This document shows positions 18,881 through 27,154 of a stretch of 64,000 bases of DNA, one piece after another; the first letter of the stretch is position 1, and every line of letters begins with the position of its first letter. The stretch lies in the NCBI GenBank assembly GCA_034436555.1, contig DAOTUU010000051.1:35859-99858 (forward strand). The letters run 5' to 3'. This DNA is from JAFMJV01 sp034436555 (lineage in GTDB: Bacteria > Chloroflexota > Limnocylindria > Limnocylindrales > CSP1-4). A program made the translations under genes and the position numbers. A model generated the notes under the pieces. That model had not been told where the DNA came from and did not search any database. It saw nothing but the letters and a program-made list of their open reading frames with translations.

Positions 18881-20343
18881 GCGCGGGCCCCGGCCTCACC
18901 AACCGGGAGCGGATGGGCATCCCGCGGCACGCCATGCCGGAGCGGGACCCCGCGATCCGGGCCAGGGACTTCTCCGAGGTGAACCTGGGCTACACGGAGC
19001 TGCTGGCGGTGGCGGAGGCCGAGCGGTGCCTCCGGTGCCGCAACCCCACCTGCATCGACGGCTGTCCGGTGCGCGTGAACATCCCGCGCTTCGTGGACCT
19101 CGTCGCGCAGGGTGACCTGCGCGGTGCGGCGGCGTCGCTCCTGGACGACAACGCCCTGCCCTGCGTGACCGGTCGCGTGTGCCCCCAGGAGCACCAGTGC
19201 GAGGGACGCTGCATCCGAGGCAGGAAGGGCGACCCGGTGGCCATCGGCGGCATCGAGCGATTCGTCGCCGACTGGGCGACGGGCCACCCCGAGGCCCTGC
19301 GGCACGCGAGGCCCGCGCCCAGCGGCAGGCGCGTCGCGATCGTCGGATCGGGACCCGCGGGGCTGACCGCGGCGGGCGAGCTCGTGAGGTCCGGGCACCG
19401 CGTGACGGTGTTCGAGGCGTTCCATGCCGCGGGCGGCGTCCTCATCTACGGCATCCCGGAGTTCCGCCTCCCCAAGGACATCGTGGCCCGAGAGGTTCGA
19501 CGACTCCGGGACGAGGGCGTGGAGATCGAGGTCGATGCGATCATCGGCAAGACCTGGACCCTGCGCGAGCTGCGCGCGATGTACGACGCGGTGTTCATCG
19601 CGGTGGGCGCGGGCCTGCCGCTGTTCCTGGGCATCCCGGGAGAGAACCTCAAGGGGGTGTACGCGGCGAACGAGTACCTCACCCGCGTCAACCTCATGGG
19701 TGCCTTCCGGGAGGACGGCGACACCCCGGTGCTCCACGGCCAGCGGGTCGTCGTGATCGGCGGCGGGAACGTGGCGATGGACGCGGTGCGCACGGCCACG
19801 CGACTCGGTGCGACCGACGCGGTCATCCTGTACCGGCGCGGCAGGGACGAGCTTCCGGCGCGCCGCGAGGAGGTCCGTCACGCACAGGAGGAGGGCGTCC
19901 GGCTCGAGCTGCTCGCCGCACCCACGGACATCCTGGGCGACGCCGACGGCTGGGTCCGCGCGGTCCGCTGCAGCCGCATGGAGCTGGGCGAGCCCGACGC
20001 GTCCGGCCGTCGTGAGGCGGTGCCGGTCCCCGATTCGGCGTTCGAGCTTCCCTGCGAGATGGTCGTGATCGCCGTCGGCACCCGATCGAACCCGCTGCTG
20101 ACCGCCTCGGAGCCGGACCTCGCCGTGGACGGACGGGGCCATCTCGTGGTGGATGTCGCGGGCATGACGAGCCTGCCCGGCGTGTTCGCGGGCGGCGACA
20201 TCGTGCGCGGGTCGGCCACGGTCATCCTCGCCATGGGCGACGGCAAGCGCGCCGCCGCCGCCATCGAGCGGTACCTGTCGGGCGCCCCCCGGCCCGTCGG
20301 AGAGGGCCAGGCCGTCTGCGCCGACGAGGCTCGGGGCGCCTGA
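18877..20343 (+). CDS. NfnB/GltD-like NADPH oxidoreductase, [4Fe-4S] flavoprotein
   Basis: A 488-residue protein of the NADPH-dependent glutamate synthase small-subunit class, which also contains NfnB. The N-terminal Fe-S domain has CLRCRNPTCIDGCPV (about residues 48-62) and a second Cys group in the GRVCPQEHQCEGRCI segment. Two dinucleotide-binding folds follow: VAIVGSGPAGLTAA (FAD, about residue 150) and VVVIGGGNVAMDA (NADPH, about residue 290). The C-terminus closes with the GVFAGGDIVRGSATVILA motif. The GTG at 18877 gives the family N-terminus (NRERMGIPRHAMPERDP) and overlaps the partner gene by four bases; the frame extends upstream but antisense to known sequence. No GltB large subunit is nearby, which favours an NfnB role. 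Confidence 0.87.
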   Translation: MSAGPGLTNRERMGIPRHAMPERDPAIRARDFSEVNLGYTELLAVAEAERCLRCRNPTCIDGCPVRVNIPRFVDLVAQGDLRGAAASLLDDNALPCVTGRVCPQEHQCEGRCIRGRKGDPVAIGGIERFVADWATGHPEALRHARPAPSGRRVAIVGSGPAGLTAAGELVRSGHRVTVFEAFHAAGGVLIYGIPEFRLPKDIVAREVRRLRDEGVEIEVDAIIGKTWTLRELRAMYDAVFIAVGAGLPLFLGIPGENLKGVYAANEYLTRVNLMGAFREDGDTPVLHGQRVVVIGGGNVAMDAVRTATRLGATDAVILYRRGRDELPARREEVRHAQEEGVRLELLAAPTDILGDADGWVRAVRCSRMELGEPDASGRREAVPVPDSAFELPCEMVVIAVGTRSNPLLTASEPDLAVDGRGHLVVDVAGMTSLPGVFAGGDIVRGSATVILAMGDGKRAAAAIERYLSGAPRPVGEGQAVCADEARGA

Positions 20344-20360
20344 CTCGGCGCCGCGGGCGG

Positions 20361-21605
20361 TCACGTGACGGCGTCGGACCCGCGTGCCGCGCCAGGCCGG
20401 GCACGGAAGGGCCCGCGCTCCAGCAGCGCGAACGGCGTGGCGAGCACGAGCAGCGGCATCGCCGTCACACCCGCGATCCCACCGAGCGCCCACGTCAGGC
20501 AGATGCCGTATGCGGCCGCGATCCACCACCGGTCGCGCCACGGCCAGCCGCGCGCCGCCGATCGCGCGGCGAACACGCCCAGGGCGGGCAGCAGCAGCGT
20601 CGCGTCGTAGACCCAGGCGTGAGGGCTGATGAGCAGTCCCAGTGCCGCCGCGAGCGCCATCGCGTCGGGCCAGGCGGCACGCCGAAGCGCCGGCAGGCAC
20701 GCGACGACGACCACCCCGGCGACGGCATACCCCACGAGGACCAGCCAGGGCATCCCCGTCACGAGGCCGGCGCGCGCGGCGAGACCGGGCAGGCTGATCG
20801 CCTGCCAGCCGTTGGCCAGCAGGTCGGCCTCCTGATAGGCCCGGACGCTGGCCAGCCACCCCACGGGCCAGTCGAGCCTGCCGCCGGTCGCGATCACGCC
20901 CAGGCCGTACTGCACCAGGCACGCCGCGGCGAGCCAGCCGAGGGCCCGCCAGCGCCCCCGGAGCAGGAGCAGCCCGGCCACGGGTGCGGCGAGCTGCGGC
21001 TTGTAGGCGAGCAGTCCTCCCAGCGCGCCCGCGGCGGCATCCCGCTGGCGCACCAGCGCGCCCGTCGCGAGCACCAGGAGCAGCAGCGCCGCCGAGCTGT
21101 TCTGGCCCGATGCGACACCCGCTGCGGCGGGCGCCCAGGCGAGCGCGCCCAGGACGACCCAGCGTCGCGGCAGCCCCACGATGTCCGACCACACGACGGC
21201 CGCCAGCACCAGCAGTCCCGCCATCACCGCCGCGTGGAGCGCGGCGGCGATCCCATACGGCAGCGCGGCGAGGAGCGCGTACGGCAGCGCCATCCCGGCG
21301 GGGTACACGAACGGCGTGATGGGCAGGCCGCGCTCCGCCTGGAATGCGGTGATGGGCGCGAGGTCCGTGACCGCGCGCGTGAAGGCGAGCGACCCCGCGG
21401 CGTAGAACGCCGAGAAGTCCAGCCAGCCGCGCAGGGGCACCCCGAGGAGCGGCAGCCAGGCGGCCACGGCGGCCGACACCAGCCACAGGCGCGCCCGACC
21501 GGGCGTCCACGCGGCGCGCCAGCCCGATGCACCCACGATCACGTCCGCGGGCGTGGTCTCGGGCGTCAGGGTCAGCGGGCGTCGGGAGCCCAGGGCGGCG
21601 CGCAC
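20361..21605 (-). CDS. GT87-like membrane glycosyltransferase (DUF2029)
   Basis: A 414-residue polytopic membrane protein with about ten hydrophobic segments. The layout matches GT-C type mannosyltransferases of family GT87: an early extracytoplasmic loop with DFSAFYAAG (Asp near residue 64), a VYPAGMALPY segment, a central LLAYKPQL motif, and SPHAWVYDATLLLP in the last third. Family members transfer mannose or other sugars from polyprenyl-phosphate donors to lipids outside the membrane. It is convergent with the NfnB-like gene (17 bases between stops) and lies downstream of glyS. The donor and acceptor cannot be inferred. Confidence 0.75.
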   Translation of the reverse strand: MRAALGSRRPLTLTPETTPADVIVGASGWRAAWTPGRARLWLVSAAVAAWLPLLGVPLRGWLDFSAFYAAGSLAFTRAVTDLAPITAFQAERGLPITPFVYPAGMALPYALLAALPYGIAAALHAAVMAGLLVLAAVVWSDIVGLPRRWVVLGALAWAPAAAGVASGQNSSAALLLLVLATGALVRQRDAAAGALGGLLAYKPQLAAPVAGLLLLRGRWRALGWLAAACLVQYGLGVIATGGRLDWPVGWLASVRAYQEADLLANGWQAISLPGLAARAGLVTGMPWLVLVGYAVAGVVVVACLPALRRAAWPDAMALAAALGLLISPHAWVYDATLLLPALGVFAARSAARGWPWRDRWWIAAAYGICLTWALGGIAGVTAMPLLVLATPFALLERGPFRARPGAARGSDAVT

Positions 21606-21675
21606 GGGTCGCAGTGTCGCACCGCGGCGGTGCGGACCGGAACCATCCGTCGGTACCGGTACCGCGGCTCGGGCG

Positions 21676-23103
21676 TCAGCGGCGCGCGGCCTCCATCCGG
21701 TCGAGGATGGCCCGCCGCAGGCCCTCCATCGGGATCCGCTCCTGGGTCATCGTGTCTCGGTCGCGGATGGTCACCGCGCGGTCCTCCAGGGAGTCCACGT
21801 CCACGGTGACGCACCAGGGCGTGCCGATCTCGTCCTGTCGGCGATACAGCTTGCCGATCGCGGCGGTGTCGTCATAGACCGCCATGACGTCCCGCTTGAG
21901 GTCGTCCTTGATGCGGTGGCAGGCCTCCACGATGTCCGGTCGCTTCTTGAGCAGCGGCAGGACCGCCACCTTGTACGGCGCGAGGTCGGGGTGGAGCCGC
22001 AGGACGACCCGCGTCTCGCCCTTGACCTCCTCCTCATGGTGGCTGTCGATGAGGAACGTGAACGCGGCACGATCGGCGCCCGCGGCCGTCTCCACGACCC
22101 ACGGGATGAAGTGCTCCTCGGTGGCCGGGTCGAAGTACTCCAGGTTCTCGCCGGAGGCTTTCGCATGGCTGCCCAGGTCGAAGTCGCCACGGTTGTGGAC
22201 GCCCTCGAGCTCCTTCCAGCCGAAGGGGAAACGGTACTCCACGTCGATCGCCTTCTTGGCGTAGTGGGCCAGCTCATCGGCGGCATGCTCGCGCAGGCGC
22301 AGGCGGGCGGGCGTCACGCCATACCGCTCATACCACGCCCGGCGCCTGGGCAGCCACTCCTCGAAGGCCGCGGCGGCCGCCTCGCCGGGACGCACGAAGT
22401 ACTGCATCTCCATCTGCTCGAACTCGCGCATCCGGAACACGAAGTTCCCCGGCGAGATCTCGTTGCGGAACGACTTGCCGATCTGGGCGATGCCGAAGGG
22501 CAGCTTCCGGCGGCTGCTCTGCTGCACGTTCTTGTAGTTGACGTATGACCCCTGCGCGGTCTCAGGGCGCAGGTACACGATGTTCGCCTCGTCCTGGACG
22601 GGACCCATGTAGGTCTGGAACATGAGGTTGAAGCGCCGCGGCGCGGACAGGGCGCCGCCATCCACGGGACACGCCAGGCCCAGCCGCTGCACGACGGTCT
22701 CATCGTGCAGGTCCGTCGCCGACAGCTGCTCGGCGCCCGGCAGCTCGTCGAGCCGGAAGCGGCGGCGGCACGTGGCGCACTCCACGAGCGGGTCGGAGAA
22801 CGAGCCCACATGGCCGGACGTCACCCACACCTGCGGATGCATCAGGATGCCTGCGTCCAGGCCCACGATGTCGTCGCGCTCCTGGACCATGGAGCGCCAC
22901 CAGGCGCGCTTCACGTTGTTCTTGAGCTCCACGCCCAGTGGGCCGTAGTCCCAGACGGCGTTGATGCCGCCATAGATCTCAGAGCTGGGATAGACGAAGC
23001 CACGCCGCTTCGCCAGCGACACGATGGTGTCCAGGTTCGCGACAGACGGACCCGGATCCGCGACGGGCATGGCGGGCTCGGGTCGACTGGTCGGGGTGGG
23101 CAC
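21676..23103 (-). CDS. glyS: glycyl-tRNA synthetase (dimeric class II type)
   Basis: A 475-residue class II synthetase of the alpha2 type that charges tRNA-Gly. The N-terminus has the GFVYPSSEIYGG motif and YGPLG; class II motif 2 (FRNEISPGNFVFRMREFEQMEMQYF region, about residues 215-240) and motif 3 are present, and a zinc-binding-like CATC pair sits at about residue 100. The C-terminal anticodon-binding domain (APYKVAVLPL onward) is complete. The first ATG at 23103 is used; an internal ATG at 23070 is possible. GACAAT at 23160-23165 on the minus strand may be its -10 box. The 126-base upstream gap is too short for a full T-box leader and none is visible. Confidence 0.95.
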   Translation of the reverse strand: MPTPTSRPEPAMPVADPGPSVANLDTIVSLAKRRGFVYPSSEIYGGINAVWDYGPLGVELKNNVKRAWWRSMVQERDDIVGLDAGILMHPQVWVTSGHVGSFSDPLVECATCRRRFRLDELPGAEQLSATDLHDETVVQRLGLACPVDGGALSAPRRFNLMFQTYMGPVQDEANIVYLRPETAQGSYVNYKNVQQSSRRKLPFGIAQIGKSFRNEISPGNFVFRMREFEQMEMQYFVRPGEAAAAAFEEWLPRRRAWYERYGVTPARLRLREHAADELAHYAKKAIDVEYRFPFGWKELEGVHNRGDFDLGSHAKASGENLEYFDPATEEHFIPWVVETAAGADRAAFTFLIDSHHEEEVKGETRVVLRLHPDLAPYKVAVLPLLKKRPDIVEACHRIKDDLKRDVMAVYDDTAAIGKLYRRQDEIGTPWCVTVDVDSLEDRAVTIRDRDTMTQERIPMEGLRRAILDRMEAARR

Positions 23104-23180
23104 GAGACGGGATCTCCCTGGTGGTCGCCGGCGGTGGCAGAGCCGGACACGAGAGCCGGATTGTCGCAGGAATCGCGGAT

Positions 23181-23205
23181 GCCCGGCCGGAGGGTCCGGC
23201 CGGGC
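23181..23205 (-). terminator. 11-bp perfect hairpin after the 194-residue secreted protein gene
   Basis: GCCCGGCCGGA pairs with its complement around a three-base loop, 25 bases after the stop of the upstream gene. It is a likely terminator separating that gene from the glyS promoter. No U-tract is present. Confidence 0.5.
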
Positions 23206-23229
23206 ACCGTGAGGTGACGAGGGCGTCGT

Positions 23230-23814
23230 CTACATCGGGGTGGGGAACACCTTGTGGCAGGCTCCGGGCGCGTTCGCGTCCTGGTAGTCACCCGGGTCGC
23301 CCGGGTCGCCGATGGCGAAGGCCGCGGGCGCCTTGCCCAGCCTCTGGCTGTAGACGTCGATGATGCCGCGATAGTGGCCCTTCTTGACGCCGTTCGGCGT
23401 GTAGAAGGTGAGCTTGATGACCGCCTGGAACGTGCCGCCCAGCCCGGCGGGCCGGTTCCAGGTGGTGGGGCCGAAGAACGCCACCTCGCTCTGGTTCGCC
23501 TTCTTCTTGATCATCGGCGTCGTGTAGTACGGCGACCCATTGCGCAGGATCGTCACCCGGTACCCGACGTAGGCCTTGTTGGTGTACGGCGCGTGGGTGA
23601 AGAAGGACCGGACCTTGAGCCACCGCAGCGTGTCGTTCCCGGAGCCGGCCTTGTCGGCGTAGCGGCAGAAGGCGCCCGGGACCGCCTGCTCGTCGGTGAC
23701 CTGCGGCACGTAGTACGTGCCGCCGCTGCCGAGCTCGGTGAACGCGGCGGCGGGCTGCACCGCCGCGACGAGCGCCAGCGCGAGCCCGGCGAGGATGAGG
23801 GTGGGACGACGCAT
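23230..23814 (-). CDS. small secreted protein of unknown function
   Basis: A 194-residue protein with a clear Sec signal peptide (MRRPT then a hydrophobic core ending AAA, about residues 1-24). The mature part is rich in Tyr, Gly and Lys and has two Cys residues, one near position 49 and one near the C-terminus, that could form a disulfide. I do not recognise a family. The ATG at 23814 is supported by AGGAGG eight bases upstream, one of the best ribosome-binding sites in the window; a longer frame upstream is rejected. It stands alone between recO and glyS with its own spacer regions on both sides. Confidence 0.8.
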   Translation of the reverse strand: MRRPTLILAGLALALVAAVQPAAAFTELGSGGTYYVPQVTDEQAVPGAFCRYADKAGSGNDTLRWLKVRSFFTHAPYTNKAYVGYRVTILRNGSPYYTTPMIKKKANQSEVAFFGPTTWNRPAGLGGTFQAVIKLTFYTPNGVKKGHYRGIIDVYSQRLGKAPAAFAIGDPGDPGDYQDANAPGACHKVFPTPM

Positions 23815-23942
23815 CGGGGACCTCCTGCGATGCCGGACGCGGGGGTTCCGTCCGGCTGGGCCGACATGATGGGGGAACCCGCGTCGGGGCGCAAGCGGGA
23901 GTCCCTGGTCGCCGACATCCCGGGCATGGCCACCACCAGGCG

Positions 23943-24707
23943 TCAACGAGACTGACGGATCTCATCCAGGAACGCGAGCGACCGGGCGTCGCGCTCCAGC
24001 GCCTGGCGCATGAACCGGCGCATCAGGGCCTCCACCTCGCGCTCGGTGGCGGACGGCAGACGCAGCGCGGCGAGCGCCTCGATGTCCAGGCGACGGTAGG
24101 CCCGCAGCAGCTTCAGCGCATCGAGCGACAGGCCCACGACCTCCGCGGGCGGACCGGGATGACGCTCGCACAGGACACCCCCCAGCGCCGGGACCCAGCG
24201 GAACCGCTCCCCCTCCCCGAGCGGGCGGTCGCATTCCACGCACCGCTCCACCTCGGGCCGGACGCCCAGTGCATCCGCGAGGTCCATCTCGAACCAGCGC
24301 GCCACGCGTCCGGGCGCCATCCCGTCGTCGAGCAGCTGGAACGCCCGTCGCAGCAGCGCATACACGGGGTAGGCGTGCGCCCGCTCCTCCGTCGCGCGCT
24401 CCGCGAGCTCGCCCAGGTACCACGCGGTGGCCGTGGACTCCAGGGTGTCCCGCAGCGCCAGCCACGCATGCCCCACGACCGCCTGGGTGATGACGTCGAA
24501 GGTCCGGCCGCGGACGAGCACGAGGTCGAGCTCCGCGAACGGCTCCACGGCGCCCCCGATCCGACTGCCCGGCCGGCGCACGCCCTTCGCCACGGCCCTC
24601 AGCTTTCCCTCGTCGGGCGTCAGCAGCGTCAGCACCCGGTCCGCCTCGCCCAGGTCGAACCGGGACAGGACGATCGCGCTGGTGCGATAGACGCGCGCTG
24701 CGGGCAC
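23943..24707 (-). CDS. recO: DNA repair protein RecO
   Basis: A 254-residue RecO protein, which helps RecR load RecA onto single-stranded DNA during recombinational repair. The N-terminal OB-fold starts with the typical RVYRTSAIVLSRFDLGEADR sequence. A central helical domain follows, and the zinc-finger-like segment has CVEC (about residue 160) and a later Cys. The length is normal. The GTG at 24707 is preferred because TACCCT at 24719-24714 would be a -10 box six bases before it, giving a leaderless message; a GTG at 24713 is also in frame. It is divergent from the polyprenyl synthase gene. Confidence 0.92.
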   Translation of the reverse strand: MPAARVYRTSAIVLSRFDLGEADRVLTLLTPDEGKLRAVAKGVRRPGSRIGGAVEPFAELDLVLVRGRTFDVITQAVVGHAWLALRDTLESTATAWYLGELAERATEERAHAYPVYALLRRAFQLLDDGMAPGRVARWFEMDLADALGVRPEVERCVECDRPLGEGERFRWVPALGGVLCERHPGPPAEVVGLSLDALKLLRAYRRLDIEALAALRLPSATEREVEALMRRFMRQALERDARSLAFLDEIRQSR

Positions 24708-24793
24708 ACCCACAGGGTACCCACTCCACCGACCGGGGACCGGGGCTCGGTCGGTGCTGGCGGAACGTGCTAGCAGCGAGTATCCTGTTTCGC

Positions 24794-25807
24794 GTGCTGA
24801 CCACGTTCGACCTGGACACGCTCATCGCGGACACCGAGACCGAGATGCGTCGGGTGATCGACGATGCCGTGGACGCGCGCACCGCGGAGCTGTACGGCTG
24901 GGTGCGCTATCACATGGGCCTGGACGGCGCGGCGCAGCGCGGCAAGCGGCTGCGACCGCTGCTGGGCCTGCTGGCGTACCAGTCGATCGCAGGCGAGCAT
25001 CGGCGCGCGCTGCCGGGTGCCGCGGCCGTGGAGATGGGCCACAACTTCAGCCTGGTCCACGACGACATCCAGGACGAGAGTCCCGAGCGTCGCCACCGGC
25101 CCGCCCTGTGGACGCGCATCGGCATCCCCCAGGCGATCAACACGGGCGACGCGCTGTTCACGCTGTCCCGGATGGCGCTCCACCGCCTGACCGAGCTGGG
25201 CTTCAGCGACCGGAAGGTGCTGGAGCTGATGCGGCTGTACGACGAGACCTGCCTCGCGCTGTGCGAGGGCCAGTACCTCGACATCCGTAACGCGGGCCGT
25301 CGCGAGTGGCCCACGGTCGATGACTACACGGACATGATCGGCCGCAAGACCGCCGCGCTCATCGCGGGCTCCGTCCAGGCGGGTGCCATGCTCGCCACCG
25401 ACGATGCCGCGGTCATCGGCGCGTACCGCGGATTCGGCTGGTCGCTGGGCATCGCGTTCCAGCTCAACGATGACCTCCTGGGCATCTGGGGCGAACCCAC
25501 CGACACCGGCAAGGAGCCGTCGGACATCCGGGAGCGGAAGAAGACGCTGCCGCTCATCCACGCCCTGGAGCAGGGCGCGGATGAGGACCGCCGCCGCCTC
25601 CGGACCATCCTGGACGTCACGCCGGACGCATCGGCGGTCGCCGAGGCCGTGGCCATCATGGAGCGCAGCGGATCGCGCGAGTTCACCCGGCGCCGGGCCC
25701 GCGAGCAGCGCGATGCCGCGATGGCGCAGCTGGCGGCCGCGGGCGTGGTGGACGGCGAGGCGATGCTCCGGCTGCGCGCGATCGTGGAGTCCGCCATCTC
25801 CGCCTGA
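24794..25807 (+). CDS. polyprenyl synthetase (geranylgeranyl/farnesyl diphosphate synthase type)
   Basis: A protein of about 337 residues that condenses isopentenyl diphosphate with allylic diphosphates. The first Asp-rich motif is DDIQD preceded by HNFSLVH, with GKRLRP upstream; the second is NDDLLGIWG. This second motif, with Gly in place of the last Asp, is common in actinobacterial and Chloroflexota short- and medium-chain synthases. The start is uncertain: the GTG at 24794 lies seven bases after a TATCCT -10-like box, suggesting a leaderless message, while the GTG at 24767 would add nine residues. Chain length cannot be read reliably. It shares a divergent promoter region with recO. Confidence 0.9.
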   Translation: MLTTFDLDTLIADTETEMRRVIDDAVDARTAELYGWVRYHMGLDGAAQRGKRLRPLLGLLAYQSIAGEHRRALPGAAAVEMGHNFSLVHDDIQDESPERRHRPALWTRIGIPQAINTGDALFTLSRMALHRLTELGFSDRKVLELMRLYDETCLALCEGQYLDIRNAGRREWPTVDDYTDMIGRKTAALIAGSVQAGAMLATDDAAVIGAYRGFGWSLGIAFQLNDDLLGIWGEPTDTGKEPSDIRERKKTLPLIHALEQGADEDRRRLRTILDVTPDASAVAEAVAIMERSGSREFTRRRAREQRDAAMAQLAAAGVVDGEAMLRLRAIVESAISA

Positions 25808-25822
25808 GCGGGCGAGACGCCC

Positions 25823-27154
25823 TCAGGATTCCGCCACGCCATCCGGCTCCTCGTCCTGCGACGGGTGGATGCGGACCGCGAGCACCTTGGCCACCCGCCG
25901 TCCGTCGGTCGACTCGACGGTGAGTCGGAGCGCGCCGTCCACCTCGATCTGGTCGCCCACCCGGGGCACCGTCCCGATCCGGTGATACACGAGGCCGCCG
26001 ACGGTGTCGTACTCCTCACGGTCGGTGGAATCCAGCTCCACGTCGAAATGCTCCGCGAGGTCATCCACGGACGCCCGACCGTCCACGCGCGCCTCATCCT
26101 CCGAGAGCGCCACGAACATCGGCTCCTCGGCGTCGTACTCGTCCTGGATGTCACCCACGATCTCCTCGATGAGATCCTCGATGGTGACCAGGCCCGCGGT
26201 GCCGCCGTATTCGTCGAGCACGATCGCGATGTGCACCTTGCGCCGCTGGAGGCTGTGGAGCAGGTCGTCCACGAGCATCGACTCCGGGACGAACAGGGGC
26301 GTGCGCACCATCGTCCGGACGGGCGGCGGATTGTCGGCACCCTTGAGGTAGGGCAGCAGGTCCTTGGCATAGAGGATGCCCACGATGTTGTCCACGGTGT
26401 CCTCGTAGACCGGGATCCGGGAATGGCCCTCCTCCACGATGGTGTCCACGATGGTGTCCAGGGCGGCCGTGACGGGCAGGCCCACGATGTCGATGCGCGG
26501 GATCATCACCTCGTGGACCCGGCGCTGGCCAAGCTCCAGCACCGCGCCGATCATCTGCTCCTCCTCCGCCTCGATGACCCCCTGCTCCCCGCCCCGCTCC
26601 ACGAGGATCATCAGCTCGTCGGCCGTGATCCGGTCACGGTCGACGTACTTGACGCCCAGCAGCCGCGTGATGACCCCGGTGAGACCCGTGAGCACCCCCA
26701 CGATCGGCGCGAGGACGCGACCCAGCAGCTGGACCGGCTGCGCGAACACGATGGCGAAGCGCTCGGCGTGGGCGATCCCCAGCGCCTTGGGCACGAGCTC
26801 TCCGAACACGATCGTGACCAGCGAGATGGCGATGGTCACGATGAGCAGCGCGGCGAGGCCGGCAGATCCGCCCATCAGCGGCGCCAGGGACTCCTCGAGC
26901 GAGGCGACCAGGCTCTGGCCCGCGAACGCTGCGGCGAGGAAGCCGATGAACGTGATGCCCAGCTGGATGACCGCCAGGAACTCCGCCGGCGTGTCGATCA
27001 GGCGAGAGGCGCGCCGGGCGCCGGCGTTGCCCTCGTCCGCGAGCTGCTGCAGGCGGCTCTTGCGGGCGGTGACGAGCGAGATCTCGGCGAGGACGAAGAC
27101 GCCGTTGATGAGGATGAGCAGGCCGATGACGGCCAGCTCGAAGAGGTTGTTCAC
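25823..27154 (-). CDS. CNNM/CorC-type (hemolysin family) transmembrane CBS-domain protein
   Basis: A 443-residue membrane protein of the DUF21-CBS-CorC family, linked in other bacteria to magnesium or cobalt efflux. The N-terminal DUF21 domain (about residues 1-190) has four hydrophobic segments with GELVPKALG in the third. Two CBS domains follow (about residues 200-330, with EVMIPRIDIVGL and LDEYGGTAGLVTIEDL), then a C-terminal CorC_HlyC domain with the VGG motif. It starts at an ATG overlapping the glmU stop by four bases, so it is co-expressed with glmU. Transport specificity is not determined. Confidence 0.9.
   Translation of the reverse strand: MNNLFELAVIGLLILINGVFVLAEISLVTARKSRLQQLADEGNAGARRASRLIDTPAEFLAVIQLGITFIGFLAAAFAGQSLVASLEESLAPLMGGSAGLAALLIVTIAISLVTIVFGELVPKALGIAHAERFAIVFAQPVQLLGRVLAPIVGVLTGLTGVITRLLGVKYVDRDRITADELMILVERGGEQGVIEAEEEQMIGAVLELGQRRVHEVMIPRIDIVGLPVTAALDTIVDTIVEEGHSRIPVYEDTVDNIVGILYAKDLLPYLKGADNPPPVRTMVRTPLFVPESMLVDDLLHSLQRRKVHIAIVLDEYGGTAGLVTIEDLIEEIVGDIQDEYDAEEPMFVALSEDEARVDGRASVDDLAEHFDVELDSTDREEYDTVGGLVYHRIGTVPRVGDQIEVDGALRLTVESTDGRRVAKVLAVRIHPSQDEEPDGVAES

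Noticed and set aside
23104..23229. Possible T-box leader upstream of glyS.
   Set aside because: The gap is only 126 bases, part of it occupied by the preceding gene's terminator hairpin, and no T-box sequence is present.
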